Shown one piece after another: positions 41,996-53,265 of a stretch of DNA of 64,000 nucleotides (within the stretch, counting starts at the first letter, position 1; each line of letters starts with the position of its first letter). The notes beneath the pieces were generated by a model. That model was not told the DNA's origin. It saw nothing but the letters and a program-made list of their open reading frames with translations, and did no database searches. Location of the stretch: contig JAOACR010000009.1 in the NCBI GenBank assembly GCA_026417735.1, positions 265,641 through 329,640 on the forward strand, in the 5' to 3' direction. The position numbers and the translations under genes were made by a program. This DNA is from Kiritimatiellia bacterium. Lineage in GTDB: Bacteria > Verrucomicrobiota > Kiritimatiellia > PWTM01.

Positions 41996-43519
41996 CTATT
42001 GAGCCGGCGGCAGCGCCGCCCGCCACCCCGCCCGGAGCTGAGCGGTCAGTTCGCGCACCAGCTCCGCAGTCTCGGGACGGCCGGCGATGTTCTCGTTCTC
42101 CTGCGGATCCGTCGCATGGTCATAGAGCTCGACCGCGTCCACCCGATTCGTGTCCCGCCGGTCCACCCAGAGCGTGAACCGATAGCGCTCCGTTCGCATC
42201 GAATATCCCATCAGCGGGCGGCCCTCGTGCGTGCGGGGGTACTGGCTGAACGCTGCGCGCTTCCAGGGACGGGTCGGGTCCTCCAGCACCGGCCGGAAAC
42301 TCGTGCCCTCGATGTGGTCCGGCAACGGCAGACCGCACAGCTCCGCGAGCGTCGGATAGATGTCCACAAACTCGACGATCGCGTCAGTGGCGGTCCCCGC
42401 ATATCGCATGCCCGGTACGGAGACGATCAGCGGTACGCGGGTGTCAAGCTCCATGTTCGTGTGCTTGCACCATGCGGCGTGCTCGCCGAGTTTCCAGCCG
42501 TGATCCCCCCAGACGACCACGATCGTGTTGGTCCGCAGCCCCAGACGTTCGAGCTCGTCCAACACGCGGCCGAGCTGCGCATCCATATAGCTGAGCGCGG
42601 CGTAGTAGCCGTGTTTCAACGTGCGGGCCAGCTCGTCCGGCAGAACGCGATCGCCGGGAATTCCCTCATACGCGCGCAGCTCGCTGCCCGGCGGCACCGC
42701 ATAGGGCGGTGCGCCGCGCGGCGGAAAGGGATTCGGCGCCAGCGCGATCGCATTGCGATCGTAGAGGTCCCAATACTTTTTCGGCGCGACAAACGGCAGA
42801 TGCGGCCGAATGAAGCCGACCCCGAGCCAGAACGGCCGGTTGGTCCGTGCGATGTCGCGCAGCGCCGCGATCGCGAGGTCCGCCAGCGCGCCGTCATGGT
42901 AGGTGGAATCCGGTACGTCCGCGCACTCGTAGGCTGGCCCGTAGTCGCGCGGGCGCAGCGGCGGCAGTCCCCGCGCCGCACGGGCCTCTCGCTCCGCGAC
43001 CTTCCGCGCCACCACCGCACGGTTTTCTGGCAGCGCGTACGTGCCGTGCGGTACCTTCGGCGAGCTCCACGGCACCGACCACGATGCCGGGTCGTCCAGC
43101 CCTCCATGATAGAGCTTGCCCATACCCTGCACGAACCAGCCGTGGTTCTTGAAGAGCTGCGGCAGCGTGACCACCCCCTTGCCCATCGTGCGGCGAAAAT
43201 GGGTTTCCAGATCGTAGATCCGGGTCCTGTCCGGCCTCGCGCCGGTCATCAGACTGGTCCGCGATGGCGAACACACCGCCTGCTGGCAGTAGGCGCGGCG
43301 GAACACCATCCCCTCGCGCGCCAGCCGGTCGAGATTGGGGCTGCGCACGTGGGGAGCGCCATAGCAGCCGAGCTCCGGCCGCAGGTCGTCCACCGCGACG
43401 AACAGCACGTTCCATTGCGGCGCTGCTGCACTCGCCGCCGCGCACACCGCCGTCCACAAGCCCATGAACCCTCTGTACATTCGGGCACCTCCCGCCGGAG
43501 CGCTCCACCGTCGGATCAT
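41996..43519 (-). CDS. Secreted sulfatase, iduronate-2-sulfatase-like
   Basis: About 507 residues from ATG 43519 (GGGAGG eight bases upstream); an equally plausible ATG at 43480, also with GGGAGG, gives a more compact signal peptide ('MYRGFMGLWTAVCAAASAA'). The formylglycine motif is CSPSR (Cys83 from the first start), with metal ligands in 'FVAVDDLRPELGCYG' and 'VVVWGDHGWKLGEH', and 'DLETHFRRTMGKGVVTLPQLFKNHGWF', typical of iduronate-sulfatase-like enzymes. It would desulfate glycans outside the inner membrane. It is a different subfamily from the sulfatase at 23-25 kb. Its stop faces murB. Confidence 0.9.
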   Translation of the reverse strand: MIRRWSAPAGGARMYRGFMGLWTAVCAAASAAAPQWNVLFVAVDDLRPELGCYGAPHVRSPNLDRLAREGMVFRRAYCQQAVCSPSRTSLMTGARPDRTRIYDLETHFRRTMGKGVVTLPQLFKNHGWFVQGMGKLYHGGLDDPASWSVPWSSPKVPHGTYALPENRAVVARKVAEREARAARGLPPLRPRDYGPAYECADVPDSTYHDGALADLAIAALRDIARTNRPFWLGVGFIRPHLPFVAPKKYWDLYDRNAIALAPNPFPPRGAPPYAVPPGSELRAYEGIPGDRVLPDELARTLKHGYYAALSYMDAQLGRVLDELERLGLRTNTIVVVWGDHGWKLGEHAAWCKHTNMELDTRVPLIVSVPGMRYAGTATDAIVEFVDIYPTLAELCGLPLPDHIEGTSFRPVLEDPTRPWKRAAFSQYPRTHEGRPLMGYSMRTERYRFTLWVDRRDTNRVDAVELYDHATDPQENENIAGRPETAELVRELTAQLRAGWRAALPPAQ

Positions 43520-43534
43520 CGCCGCACCTCCCAC

Positions 43535-44689
43535 CTACGCCGCTGGCTCGCGCGCCGTTGCCGGAAGCACCGCGTCTGCGAGCGTCACCGTGAATGTCGA
43601 GCCAACGTCTGGCTCGCTTCGCACCGTGACGTCCCCCTGATACAGCTGCGCGAGTTTTTTTACCGTCGAGAGACCGAGCCCGCTGCCGGAGATGTGCCGG
43701 GTCTTTTCGTTCCGGATGCGGGAGAACTCCTGGAACAGCCGGGCGGCCTCCGCCGCGGTCATGCCAATGCCGGTATCCTCCACCTCGATCGCGACCCCGC
43801 CGTCGCGCCGGCTCAGGCGCACCTCGACGCGTCCGCCATCCCGATTGTATTTCACCGCGTTCGTGAGCAGGTTGTTCAGAATGATTTCCAGTTCGCCGCG
43901 GTCGGCGGTCATCGTCACCGGTCCGTCCGCGCGCAGAACCACCGTGATCCGGCGCGCCGCAGCCTCCGTCGCAACTGTCTCGATTGCGGCCCGCGCGACC
44001 TCCGCGACATCCACCGGCTGCAGGTCCCGCCGGCGTTCGCCCGCCTCGATGCGCGTGAGGTCCAGCAGGTCAAAGATCAGCTTTCGCATCCCCTCCAGCC
44101 GCGCCAGCGCTCGCCGGATCTGCGCGTCATACGCGGAGAGGTCGTTGCCGAGCACGCGCTGCTCCAGCAGCTTCAGAATGCCCTCGACCGCGCCGATCGG
44201 CGCCTTGAGTTCGTGCGCGAGCACCGAAAGGAACTGCAGCCGAGTCTTTCGCCGTTCCTCCTCGAGCCGGCGCGCCCGCCGTTCGATCACCAGCGCGCGC
44301 GCCGCCTTCGTGACAACGCTCTCGAGCTCCTCCGGCCCGAAGGGTTTCGAGAGAAAGTCGAACGCGCCGTTGCGCGTCGCGCTCACCGCCACCTCGAGGG
44401 ACGCAAACGCGGTGATCATGATCACCAGCAGATCCAGCCGCATCGCGCGGATCTCGCGCAGCAGATCGAGTCCCGAGCCGTCGGGCAGTTTGTAGTCGAG
44501 GATCACCAGATCGTAACGCGAGCGGCCGAGCAGCTCGCGCGCCGCCGCCATCGTGCCGGCGGTGTCCGTCTCGAACCCCGCCTCAAGCCCCAGATCCGGC
44601 AGCCGCACCATGTGCCGGCGCAGCACCCGCTGAGCCCCCAGGCACATGCCCGGCTCGTCATCCACCACCAACACCCGGAGCGTGTCCAT
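43535..44689 (-). CDS. Receiver-histidine kinase hybrid (REC-HisKA-HATPase)
   Basis: A 384-residue cytosolic protein with the receiver first (residues 4-125; phospho-acceptor Asp65 in 'VILDYKLPDG', Lys in 'FLSKPFGP'), then a HisKA helix with His159 ('VLAHELKAP') and a HATPase domain ('NNLLTNAVKYN', 'DTGIGM', 'GSGLGLSTVKK'). The order receiver-then-kinase suggests that it is switched by an upstream kinase and passes the signal on. The start overlaps the stop of the iron-sulfur sensor kinase by one base (TGATG), so that kinase is the likely partner. Confidence 0.9.
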   Translation of the reverse strand: MDTLRVLVVDDEPGMCLGAQRVLRRHMVRLPDLGLEAGFETDTAGTMAAARELLGRSRYDLVILDYKLPDGSGLDLLREIRAMRLDLLVIMITAFASLEVAVSATRNGAFDFLSKPFGPEELESVVTKAARALVIERRARRLEEERRKTRLQFLSVLAHELKAPIGAVEGILKLLEQRVLGNDLSAYDAQIRRALARLEGMRKLIFDLLDLTRIEAGERRRDLQPVDVAEVARAAIETVATEAAARRITVVLRADGPVTMTADRGELEIILNNLLTNAVKYNRDGGRVEVRLSRRDGGVAIEVEDTGIGMTAAEAARLFQEFSRIRNEKTRHISGSGLGLSTVKKLAQLYQGDVTVRSEPDVGSTFTVTLADAVLPATAREPAA

Positions 44690-46683
44690 CAGACCTCCCG
44701 ATCCGCGCGCGGCAGCGTCACGGTGAACGTGGTGCCGGTCGGACCGCGGGTCGGGTCAGCGTTCGAAACCACCTCGATCCGACCCCGGTGCATTTTGACG
44801 ATCCCATACGCGACCGCCAAGCCGAGGCCGGTCCCCTTGCCGAGCTGCTTCGTGGTGAAGAATGGCTCGAAAATCTTCGGCAGATTCGCGGGCGGAATGC
44901 CGGTACCGGTGTCGCGAACCTCGATCACGACCTCGTCGCGCGTGCCGCGCGTCGCGATCGTCAGATCGCCGCCTTGCGGCATCGCTTCCACCGCGTTCAC
45001 GATCAGGTTGGTCAGCACCTGCAGAATCTGGTCCTCGTCCAGCTCCGCGATCGGATCATCGAGTTGGTGCTGCACATAGACGCGCACGTTGTCCGGGATG
45101 ATGACGCCCCGCCGGCAGCGGTCCACCAGCCGCACCACGTCCACCGGCTGCCGCACCACCTTGTTCCGACGCGCGAAGTTCAACAGCCCGGAGACGATTT
45201 TCCGGCACCGGTCCGCCTGTTCCGCAATCAGCGCAACATCCTCCCGGCGCTCGCTGTCCGCTGGCAATTCGTCGAGCAGCAGTTTCGCGTAAAGCAGGAT
45301 CACCCCCAGCGGGTTGTTGATCTCGTGTGCGATGCCGGCCGCCAGCTGCCCCATGCTGGCGAGCTTCTCCGCGTTGATCAGCGCCTGCCGCGCGCTGGCC
45401 AGCTCCGCGTTCGACTCGGACAGCTCCTTCAGCGACTCGCGCAGTCGGTCAATGGTATAGGGCAGGCACATTTCGCTTTCCGCCAGTCCCAGATAAATCG
45501 CGGCGGCGTGTTCACGGCAGGTCGGATACCCGCACGCGCCACAGTTCAGCTCATCCTCCGGCGCCAGCTTCCCCATCATCTCGAGGATCCGCTTGAGCTC
45601 CAGCGGCGGAATCGCCGAGGGGGGGAGATTCTGCGCGCGGAAGCGGACGCTGAGGTCCAGCCCCTCAAGTCGGCGCGCAATTTCCGCCTGGCGCGCCGGA
45701 TCCGTTTCCGCGACCCGACGCCGCGCGTACTGGCTCACCGCCGTACGGCGCCGGAACAGCGGCGTCTCCACGCTCATGCCGGCCCCCATGATGCAGCCAT
45801 TGCAGCAGAGGATCTCCAGCAGCCGCGCCTCGAGCGCACCGGCTGCAAAGTCGTTCAGCGCCTGAACAAACGCCGGCCGCCCGTCCGCGGCGACCACGTC
45901 GCCGGTCAGCAGATCCTCCACCACCCGCGCCGCCTGCAGCAGGCCCCGGCTGATCGGGAACAGCGTCCCGAGACCCGGGTGCGGCGGGTCGAACCCCGCG
46001 CCGTTCGGGCCGGGGCGGATGCCCGCCGCCTCGAGCATGCTGCGCAGCTCAATGAACGTGAGCACCGCATCCACCTCCGGCCGGCCGTCCCCATCTGCTT
46101 CCACTTTTTTCGCAAGGCAAGGGCCGATGAACACGATCGCCAGATCATCCCCGTACAGACGGCGCAACGCGCGCGCCTCCGCGATCATCGGCGAGGCGAT
46201 CGGGGCCAGATGCGGAACCAGTTCCGGCAGATACTTTTCCACGTACGCCACCAGCGCTGGACAGGTCGTCCCGATCCAGCGCCGGTCGCCCGGCTCGTTG
46301 AGCAGCTTCCGGTACTCCGCCGCGACCAGATCCGCGCCAAACGCCACCTCGCAAACCAGCGAAAACCCCAGCTGCCGGATCATGCCCGCGACCTGCGCGC
46401 CGTCGAGCTCCGGAAACTCGGCCGGAAAACTCGGCGCCACAATGGCGGCGACGCGCCGGCCGGAGCGCAGCAACGCCTCAACATCGGGGCGGGAATCGTA
46501 GACCTGCTTCGCGCTCTGGCTGCACACGCGGTAGCAGTTGCCGCAGCCGATGCAGCGCTCGGGCAGCACCTGCGCCTGCCCGCCCGCAATGCGGATCGCC
46601 TTCGCCGGGCAGTCGCGCACGCAGGTGTAGCACACGCGGCACCGCTCGCCGATCGTCCGGATCAACTGGCTGCCGGGCTTCAT
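44689..46683 (-). CDS. Iron-sulfur sensor histidine kinase with [FeFe]-hydrogenase-like domain
   Basis: A 664-residue cytosolic protein. It starts with two 4Fe-4S motifs (Cys15, 18, 21, 25 and Cys44, 47, 50, 54), followed by an iron-hydrogenase large-subunit-like domain: 'GTTCPALVAYVEKY' (loop 1), 'VFIGPCLAKKVEAD' (loop 2) and 'LEILCCNGCIMGAG' (loop 3). A 4Fe-4S module ('LNCGACGYPTCREHA') and a coiled linker lead to HisKA ('AAGIAHEINNPLG') and HATPase domains. Loop 3 is one residue shorter than in catalytic hydrogenases and loop 1 has one Cys, so the domain is likely a sensor of redox state, H2 or CO, not an enzyme. Start ATG 46683 was chosen because the upstream codons look random. Confidence 0.88.
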   Translation of the reverse strand: MKPGSQLIRTIGERCRVCYTCVRDCPAKAIRIAGGQAQVLPERCIGCGNCYRVCSQSAKQVYDSRPDVEALLRSGRRVAAIVAPSFPAEFPELDGAQVAGMIRQLGFSLVCEVAFGADLVAAEYRKLLNEPGDRRWIGTTCPALVAYVEKYLPELVPHLAPIASPMIAEARALRRLYGDDLAIVFIGPCLAKKVEADGDGRPEVDAVLTFIELRSMLEAAGIRPGPNGAGFDPPHPGLGTLFPISRGLLQAARVVEDLLTGDVVAADGRPAFVQALNDFAAGALEARLLEILCCNGCIMGAGMSVETPLFRRRTAVSQYARRRVAETDPARQAEIARRLEGLDLSVRFRAQNLPPSAIPPLELKRILEMMGKLAPEDELNCGACGYPTCREHAAAIYLGLAESEMCLPYTIDRLRESLKELSESNAELASARQALINAEKLASMGQLAAGIAHEINNPLGVILLYAKLLLDELPADSERREDVALIAEQADRCRKIVSGLLNFARRNKVVRQPVDVVRLVDRCRRGVIIPDNVRVYVQHQLDDPIAELDEDQILQVLTNLIVNAVEAMPQGGDLTIATRGTRDEVVIEVRDTGTGIPPANLPKIFEPFFTTKQLGKGTGLGLAVAYGIVKMHRGRIEVVSNADPTRGPTGTTFTVTLPRADREV

Positions 46684-46782
46684 CGCGCCGAAACAACGTC
46701 CGACAGTCCGCCCCGTTTGTCGAGCCGCCCGGCCAGCCCCCCCGCTGCGCTGGCGCCGCGCGCCCGCCTCGCCCGTCGGGGC

Positions 46783-46811
46783 TTGACACAACCCGATTCC
46801 TCGCGAATGTT
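46783..46811 (+). promoter_or_regulatory. Promoter of metE
   Basis: A perfect TTGACA (46783-46788) lies 17 bases from AATGTT (46806-46811). The expected leader is about 38 bases and has GGGAG before the ATG. No cobalamin or SAM riboswitch fits in so short a leader. Confidence 0.55.
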
Positions 46812-46855
46812 GTGCGCCCGGCCGCCGCGAAGGTTGCCGCATCGGGAGCACGATC

Positions 46856-49126
46856 ATGCTGACGCACACGCTCGGTTTCCCACGCATCGGCCTTCACCGA
46901 GAGCTCAAACGTGCCCAAGAGGCCTTCTGGAAGGGCGAACTCGACGAGGCAAGCCTCTTCGAGGTCGCGCGCGAGCTCCGACTCCGGCACTGGCAACTGC
47001 AACAGGCGGCCGGCGTGGACCTGGTGCCCGTCGGCGACTTCTCGCTCTATGATCACGTGCTCGACCACGCCGCGATGCTTGGCGCGGTGCCGGAGCGCTT
47101 CGGCCCGCCGCCCCCCCGCGTGGACACCACGCTGTATTTCAGGATGGCGCGGGGCGACCACAACGCCGCGGCGATGGAGATGACGAAGTGGTTCGACACC
47201 AACTACCACTACATCGTGCCCGAGTTCCGGCCGGGGATGACGTTCCGGCTGTCCACCACGCGGTTGTTCGATGAGCTCGACGAGGCGCTCGCGGCGGGTG
47301 TCCGCCCGAAGCCGGTGCTGCTCGGCCCGATCACGTTCCTGCACCTCGGCAAATCCGTCGAGCCGACGTTCGATCGCTGGTCGCTGCTGGCGGCGGTGGT
47401 CGCGGTCTACGAGCAGGTGCTCGCCAGGCTTCAGGCCCGTGCGGAGTGGATTCAGATCGACGAGCCGGTCCTCGCGCTTGACCTATCGCCGGACATCCTG
47501 GCCCGCTTCGCTCCCGTCTATGCGAAACTGAAGGCGGCGGCAGGCAGCGCCCGCCTCCTGCTGGCGACCTATTTTGGCGGGCTGGGACCCCACACCGATA
47601 CCGTCGCCACTCTGCCGGTGGACGCGGTGCACCTCGACTGCGTTCGGGCGCCCGATCAGGTGGCTGCGCTGCGTGGCTGGTTGCCCGAGCGGATGTGGGT
47701 CTCGCTCGGCATCGTCAACGGACGGAACATCTGGCGCGTCGAGGCAGATCGCGCGCTTGCGCTGATTCGCCGCGCCGCCGATCAGATCGGCGCGGAGCGG
47801 TTGATGCTCGGCACCTCCTGTTCGTTGCTGCATGTGCCGATTGATCTCGACGCAGAGACCGCACTTGATCCGGAGCTGAGGTCCTGGATGGCGTTCGCGA
47901 AACAGAAGTGCGCGGAACTTCGACTGCTCGCCGACGCGTTCGAGGGACGCGCGGACCCGCACGCGCTCGAGTCGAACCGCGCGGCGTGGGCGTCGCGCCG
48001 GGCAAGCCCGCGCGCGGTACGCAGCGACGTCCGTACGCGCCTTGCGGCGATCACACCGGAGATGGCCCGCCGCGCCTCACCCTTCAGCGTCCGCCGCCGC
48101 GCGCAACAGCAGGCGCTCCGGTTGCCGCTGCTGCCAACGACCACCATCGGCAGCTTTCCCCAGACCGCGGAAATCCGCGCCGCCCGCGCGCGGTGGCGCT
48201 CTGGCTCGCTCTCCGAGGCCGACTACACCGCCGCGATGCGCGGATTTGTGCGCGACGTGATCCGCCGCCAGGAGGAGCTGGACCTCGACGTGCTCGTGCA
48301 CGGGGAGCCCGAACGCAACGACATGGTCGAATACTTCGGCGAACAGCTCGACGGCTTCTGCTTCACCCGCAACGGCTGGGTGCAGAGCTACGGCAGCCGC
48401 TGCGTGAAGCCGCCCGTGATCTATGGCGACGTCGCGCGCAGCCGCCCGATGACGGTCGAATGGATTCGCTACGCGCAGTCGCTCAGCTCGCGCCCGGTCA
48501 AGGGCATGTTGACGGGGCCCGTCACGATTCTGTGCTGGAGCTTCGTGCGCGACGACCAGCCCCGCGCGGACACCTGCCGGCAGATCGCGCTCGCGATCCG
48601 GGACGAAGTGCTCGACCTCGAGCGTGCCGGCATCCGGGTGATCCAGATTGACGAGCCCGCGTTCCGCGAGGGCGCGCCGCTGCGCACGTCAGACTGGCCG
48701 GCCTATTTCGAGTGGGCGGCGGAGGCGTTCCGGCTGGCAGCCGCCGGCGTACGGGACGAGACGCAGATCCACACCCACATGTGCTACAGCGAGTTCAACG
48801 AGATCCTGCCGTGGATCGCCGAGATGGACGCGGACGTGATCAGCATCGAGGCCAGCCGCAGCCGAATGGAGCTGCTGGCCGCCTTCCGGCGCCACGGCTA
48901 TCCGAACGACGTCGGCCCCGGGGTCTACGACATTCACAGCCCGCGCGTACCCTCGGAAGAAGAGATCCTGGAGCTGCTGCGCCGTGCGCTGGAGGTGATC
49001 CCGCCAGAACGGCTCTGGGTGAACCCTGACTGCGGTCTGAAAACCCGCGAATGGCCCGAGACCACCGCGTCGTTGCGAAACATGGTCGCAGCGGCTAAGC
49101 GGTTGCGTCGCGAGCTTCAGCGCTGA
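46856..49126 (+). CDS. metE: Cobalamin-independent methionine synthase
   Basis: A 756-residue two-barrel enzyme beginning 'THTLGFPRIGLHRELKRAQEAFWKG'. Zinc ligands are in place: His641 and Cys643 ('IHTHMCYSEFN'), the Glu in the following strand, and Cys726 ('NPDCGLKTR'). It transfers a methyl group from 5-methyltetrahydropteroyl-triglutamate to homocysteine without B12. The length and residue numbering match the E. coli enzyme. It stands alone with its own promoter. Confidence 0.96.
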   Translation: MLTHTLGFPRIGLHRELKRAQEAFWKGELDEASLFEVARELRLRHWQLQQAAGVDLVPVGDFSLYDHVLDHAAMLGAVPERFGPPPPRVDTTLYFRMARGDHNAAAMEMTKWFDTNYHYIVPEFRPGMTFRLSTTRLFDELDEALAAGVRPKPVLLGPITFLHLGKSVEPTFDRWSLLAAVVAVYEQVLARLQARAEWIQIDEPVLALDLSPDILARFAPVYAKLKAAAGSARLLLATYFGGLGPHTDTVATLPVDAVHLDCVRAPDQVAALRGWLPERMWVSLGIVNGRNIWRVEADRALALIRRAADQIGAERLMLGTSCSLLHVPIDLDAETALDPELRSWMAFAKQKCAELRLLADAFEGRADPHALESNRAAWASRRASPRAVRSDVRTRLAAITPEMARRASPFSVRRRAQQQALRLPLLPTTTIGSFPQTAEIRAARARWRSGSLSEADYTAAMRGFVRDVIRRQEELDLDVLVHGEPERNDMVEYFGEQLDGFCFTRNGWVQSYGSRCVKPPVIYGDVARSRPMTVEWIRYAQSLSSRPVKGMLTGPVTILCWSFVRDDQPRADTCRQIALAIRDEVLDLERAGIRVIQIDEPAFREGAPLRTSDWPAYFEWAAEAFRLAAAGVRDETQIHTHMCYSEFNEILPWIAEMDADVISIEASRSRMELLAAFRRHGYPNDVGPGVYDIHSPRVPSEEEILELLRRALEVIPPERLWVNPDCGLKTREWPETTASLRNMVAAAKRLRRELQR

Positions 49127-49472
49127 ACCTCGCCGGCCGTCCTTCCCGATCCGCTACCTTCACCCCGGAACACGGCGGCCGCCCGAACGGTCGGAAATTA
49201 GCGCCTGGCGAGGCGGTCCGGAATTCTTCCCCTCGCGCGACGAAGGTCACAGACGACCAGCCCGGCCGGCACTACGTTCGAGGGTGTCCGGCCGAGGTGA
49301 AACCTCGGTGTCAAACCACCGCGCCGCATCCTTCGGGTGCCGCGGGTCGCGCACTGCTCCACCCCGCCACCGCTCGGCTTCCGCCTCTGCTTGACCGGCA
49401 GCGGCATCTTCAGACGCGGTGCGCGTCAAACGAGTGCTCGATACGACCGCTCACGCCGACCGTCGCACGTCT
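49127..49472. other. Intergenic region between convergent metE and EamA genes
   Basis: The 346 bases contain a small hairpin at 49292-49308 and short minus-strand frames of up to 60 codons that lack a ribosome site or any family resemblance. I see no structured RNA or mobile-element remnant. Confidence 0.5.
49292..49308. terminator. Short perfect hairpin between metE and EamA gene
   Basis: CCGAGGT and ACCTCGG pair around a GAA loop (or six base pairs with a five-base loop). It lies between two convergent genes, where a bidirectional terminator would be expected, but there is no T-run on either side and it sits 165 bases from both stops. Confidence 0.3.
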
Positions 49473-50366
49473 TCACCAGCGCCGGAAGAGCAGCGCTACC
49501 CCCAACACGGCGAGCACCGCTCCGATCAACGCGCGGCTGGTGATCCGCTCCCGCCCGACCGCGCGACTGAGCGGCAGAATCAGCACGGGGGTGGTCGCCG
49601 CAAAGGTCTGCGCCAAGCCGGCGGGAATGCGGCTTAACGCGTAAAGCATCAGCGTCACCCCGAGGAACGGCCCCATCAGTGCGCCGAGCGCGACCAGTGC
49701 CAGCGCGCGATGATCCCGCAGGGCTCGTTTCAGCCGCCCCCCTTCCCGGCGCGCGATCGCCAGCAGCGCAAAACAGGTCGCCCCCCCCAACATCCTGAGC
49801 GCCGAGGCCCCCCATACGGAGCCGAACCCCGGCAACCCCTCCTTGGCCAGCACCATGCCGAACGCCTGGCCCATGCTGCCACCGAGCGCCAGCGCGTAGC
49901 CCCGCGCCGTTCCACGCCGCCTCCCCGTTGCCTCCTCGCGCTCCGTCACCACCGTCATCACGCCCGCCAGCGTCACCGCCATGGCGCCGTATTGTCCAAC
50001 TGAAAGCCGTTCGCCCAGCCGCACCGCCGCCAGCACCACGGTGAGCGGCGGCGCCAGCGACATCACCAAGAGACTGTGCCGCGGTCCGATCTCCACCAAC
50101 GCACGAAACAAGCAAAGGTCGCCGAAGAAGTAACCGGCAACACCAGAGAGCAACAACAGCGCCCAGCTGCGCGGCGGTGCCTCGAGCGGGAGGAGCGAGC
50201 CGGTCTGCCATGCCACCAGCCCGATCACCAGCGGCAACGCCACAGCGAACCGCAGCACATTGACCGGAATAGAACCGATCCTCTCGCCCGCCAGCGAGAA
50301 GGACATGGCGCTGACCGTCCAGCAGACCGCAGTCAGCAGCGCGGCCCACTCGCCCGCCCGGGTCAC
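49473..50366 (-). CDS. EamA/DMT-family transporter (RhaT-like exporter)
   Basis: A 297-residue protein with ten hydrophobic helices in two EamA repeats, for example 'WALLTAVCWTVSAMSFSLAGE' at the start of the first and 'MGPFLGVTLMLYALSRIPAGLAQTFAATTPVLILPLSRAV' near the end of the second. It exports or imports a small metabolite; the substrate cannot be read from the sequence. The start is GTG without a clear ribosome site; ATGs further in are possible. It follows the PTS EIIA gene on the same strand. Confidence 0.85.
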   Translation of the reverse strand: MTRAGEWAALLTAVCWTVSAMSFSLAGERIGSIPVNVLRFAVALPLVIGLVAWQTGSLLPLEAPPRSWALLLLSGVAGYFFGDLCLFRALVEIGPRHSLLVMSLAPPLTVVLAAVRLGERLSVGQYGAMAVTLAGVMTVVTEREEATGRRRGTARGYALALGGSMGQAFGMVLAKEGLPGFGSVWGASALRMLGGATCFALLAIARREGGRLKRALRDHRALALVALGALMGPFLGVTLMLYALSRIPAGLAQTFAATTPVLILPLSRAVGRERITSRALIGAVLAVLGVALLFRRW

Positions 50367-50408
50367 GGCCGCTCAGCGCCCCGGCCGGCGCGGTGCACCG
50401 CCCCGGGC

Positions 50409-50894
50409 CTACATCGTGCCATTCCGATCGTCCGCCGTCTGCCCACCGGCCGGGTACAATACCCGCGCGATCTCGTCCGGGGTGCGCGCGGCCAACACCT
50501 GCGCACGGATTTGCTCGTCGCCCAGCAGGCGCCCGATTTCCGCCAGAAACTGGATGTGGGGACCGGCCCGATTGAGGGGCGAGAGCGTCATCACGAAAAT
50601 CGTCGTCGGCTTGCCATCAATCGAACCGAACTCGACCCCTTCCGGTTTGGTCGCCAGCGCCGCGATCAGCCGGTCGACCGCGTCGGTCTTCGCATGGGGC
50701 AGTGCAATGCCGTTTTGCAGCGCGGTCGGCATCCGGGCTTCCCGTTCCCGCAATGCCTTCAGCGCGGCCGCACGGTCGAGCACCACGCCCGATCCGACGA
50801 GAATATCCAGCAGCTCCTCGATGATCTCCGGCTTCGTCCGCCCCCGCAGGCCGACGCGTATCGTTTCTTCCGGGAGGATCCGCCGCAAATTCAT
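50409..50894 (-). CDS. PTS EIIA (fructose/nitrogen type, PtsN-like)
   Basis: A 161-residue EIIA domain with the phosphorylated His67 in 'NGIALPHAKT', and 'TTIFVMTLSPLNRAGPHIQFLAEIGRLL' after it. No EIIB or EIIC domain is attached, and no sugar permease lies nearby, so a regulatory PtsN-like role is more likely than sugar uptake. An rpoN gene and an HPr-like protein also occur in this window but are not adjacent. The start ATG 50894 lies 35 bases downstream of the tRNA on the same strand. Confidence 0.87.
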   Translation of the reverse strand: MNLRRILPEETIRVGLRGRTKPEIIEELLDILVGSGVVLDRAAALKALREREARMPTALQNGIALPHAKTDAVDRLIAALATKPEGVEFGSIDGKPTTIFVMTLSPLNRAGPHIQFLAEIGRLLGDEQIRAQVLAARTPDEIARVLYPAGGQTADDRNGTM

Positions 50895-50925
50895 TGTTGC
50901 ACCATCCCTGCGGCAACGCCGGCCG

Positions 50926-51002
50926 TGGTCGGGGCGGTGGGATTTGAACCCACGACCTTTTGGTCCCGAACCAAACGCGCTACCAGTCTGCGCTACGCCC
51001 CG
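50926..51002 (-). tRNA. tRNA-Pro (anticodon CGG), CCA encoded
   Basis: Read on the minus strand, a seven-base acceptor stem (CGGGGCG / CGCCCCG), a D arm, the anticodon arm TTTGG-TTCGGGA-CCAAA giving anticodon CGG, and a T arm with GGTTCAAATCC form a full cloverleaf. The discriminator A and the 3' CCA follow. It lies between eno upstream and the EIIA gene downstream. Confidence 0.96.
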
Positions 51003-51057
51003 ATGCCCGAAGCCGGTGGAGTCTATGCGCCAGCCCCCACCGCTTCAAGCCTTCCGC

Positions 51058-53221
<2,164 letters not shown>

Positions 53222-53265
53222 GCAGCGCCCGCGGCAGGCGCCGGCCTGGGAGCTTCGACATCGCG

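Noticed and set aside
46741-46855. Possible cobalamin or SAM riboswitch before metE
   Set aside because: The leader after the TTGACA/AATGTT promoter is only about 38 bases and no B12 box or SAM core is present.
49199-49429. Short minus-strand frames between metE and the EamA gene
   Set aside because: No ribosome site, no family resemblance and composition like non-coding GC-rich sequence; two frames overlap each other.
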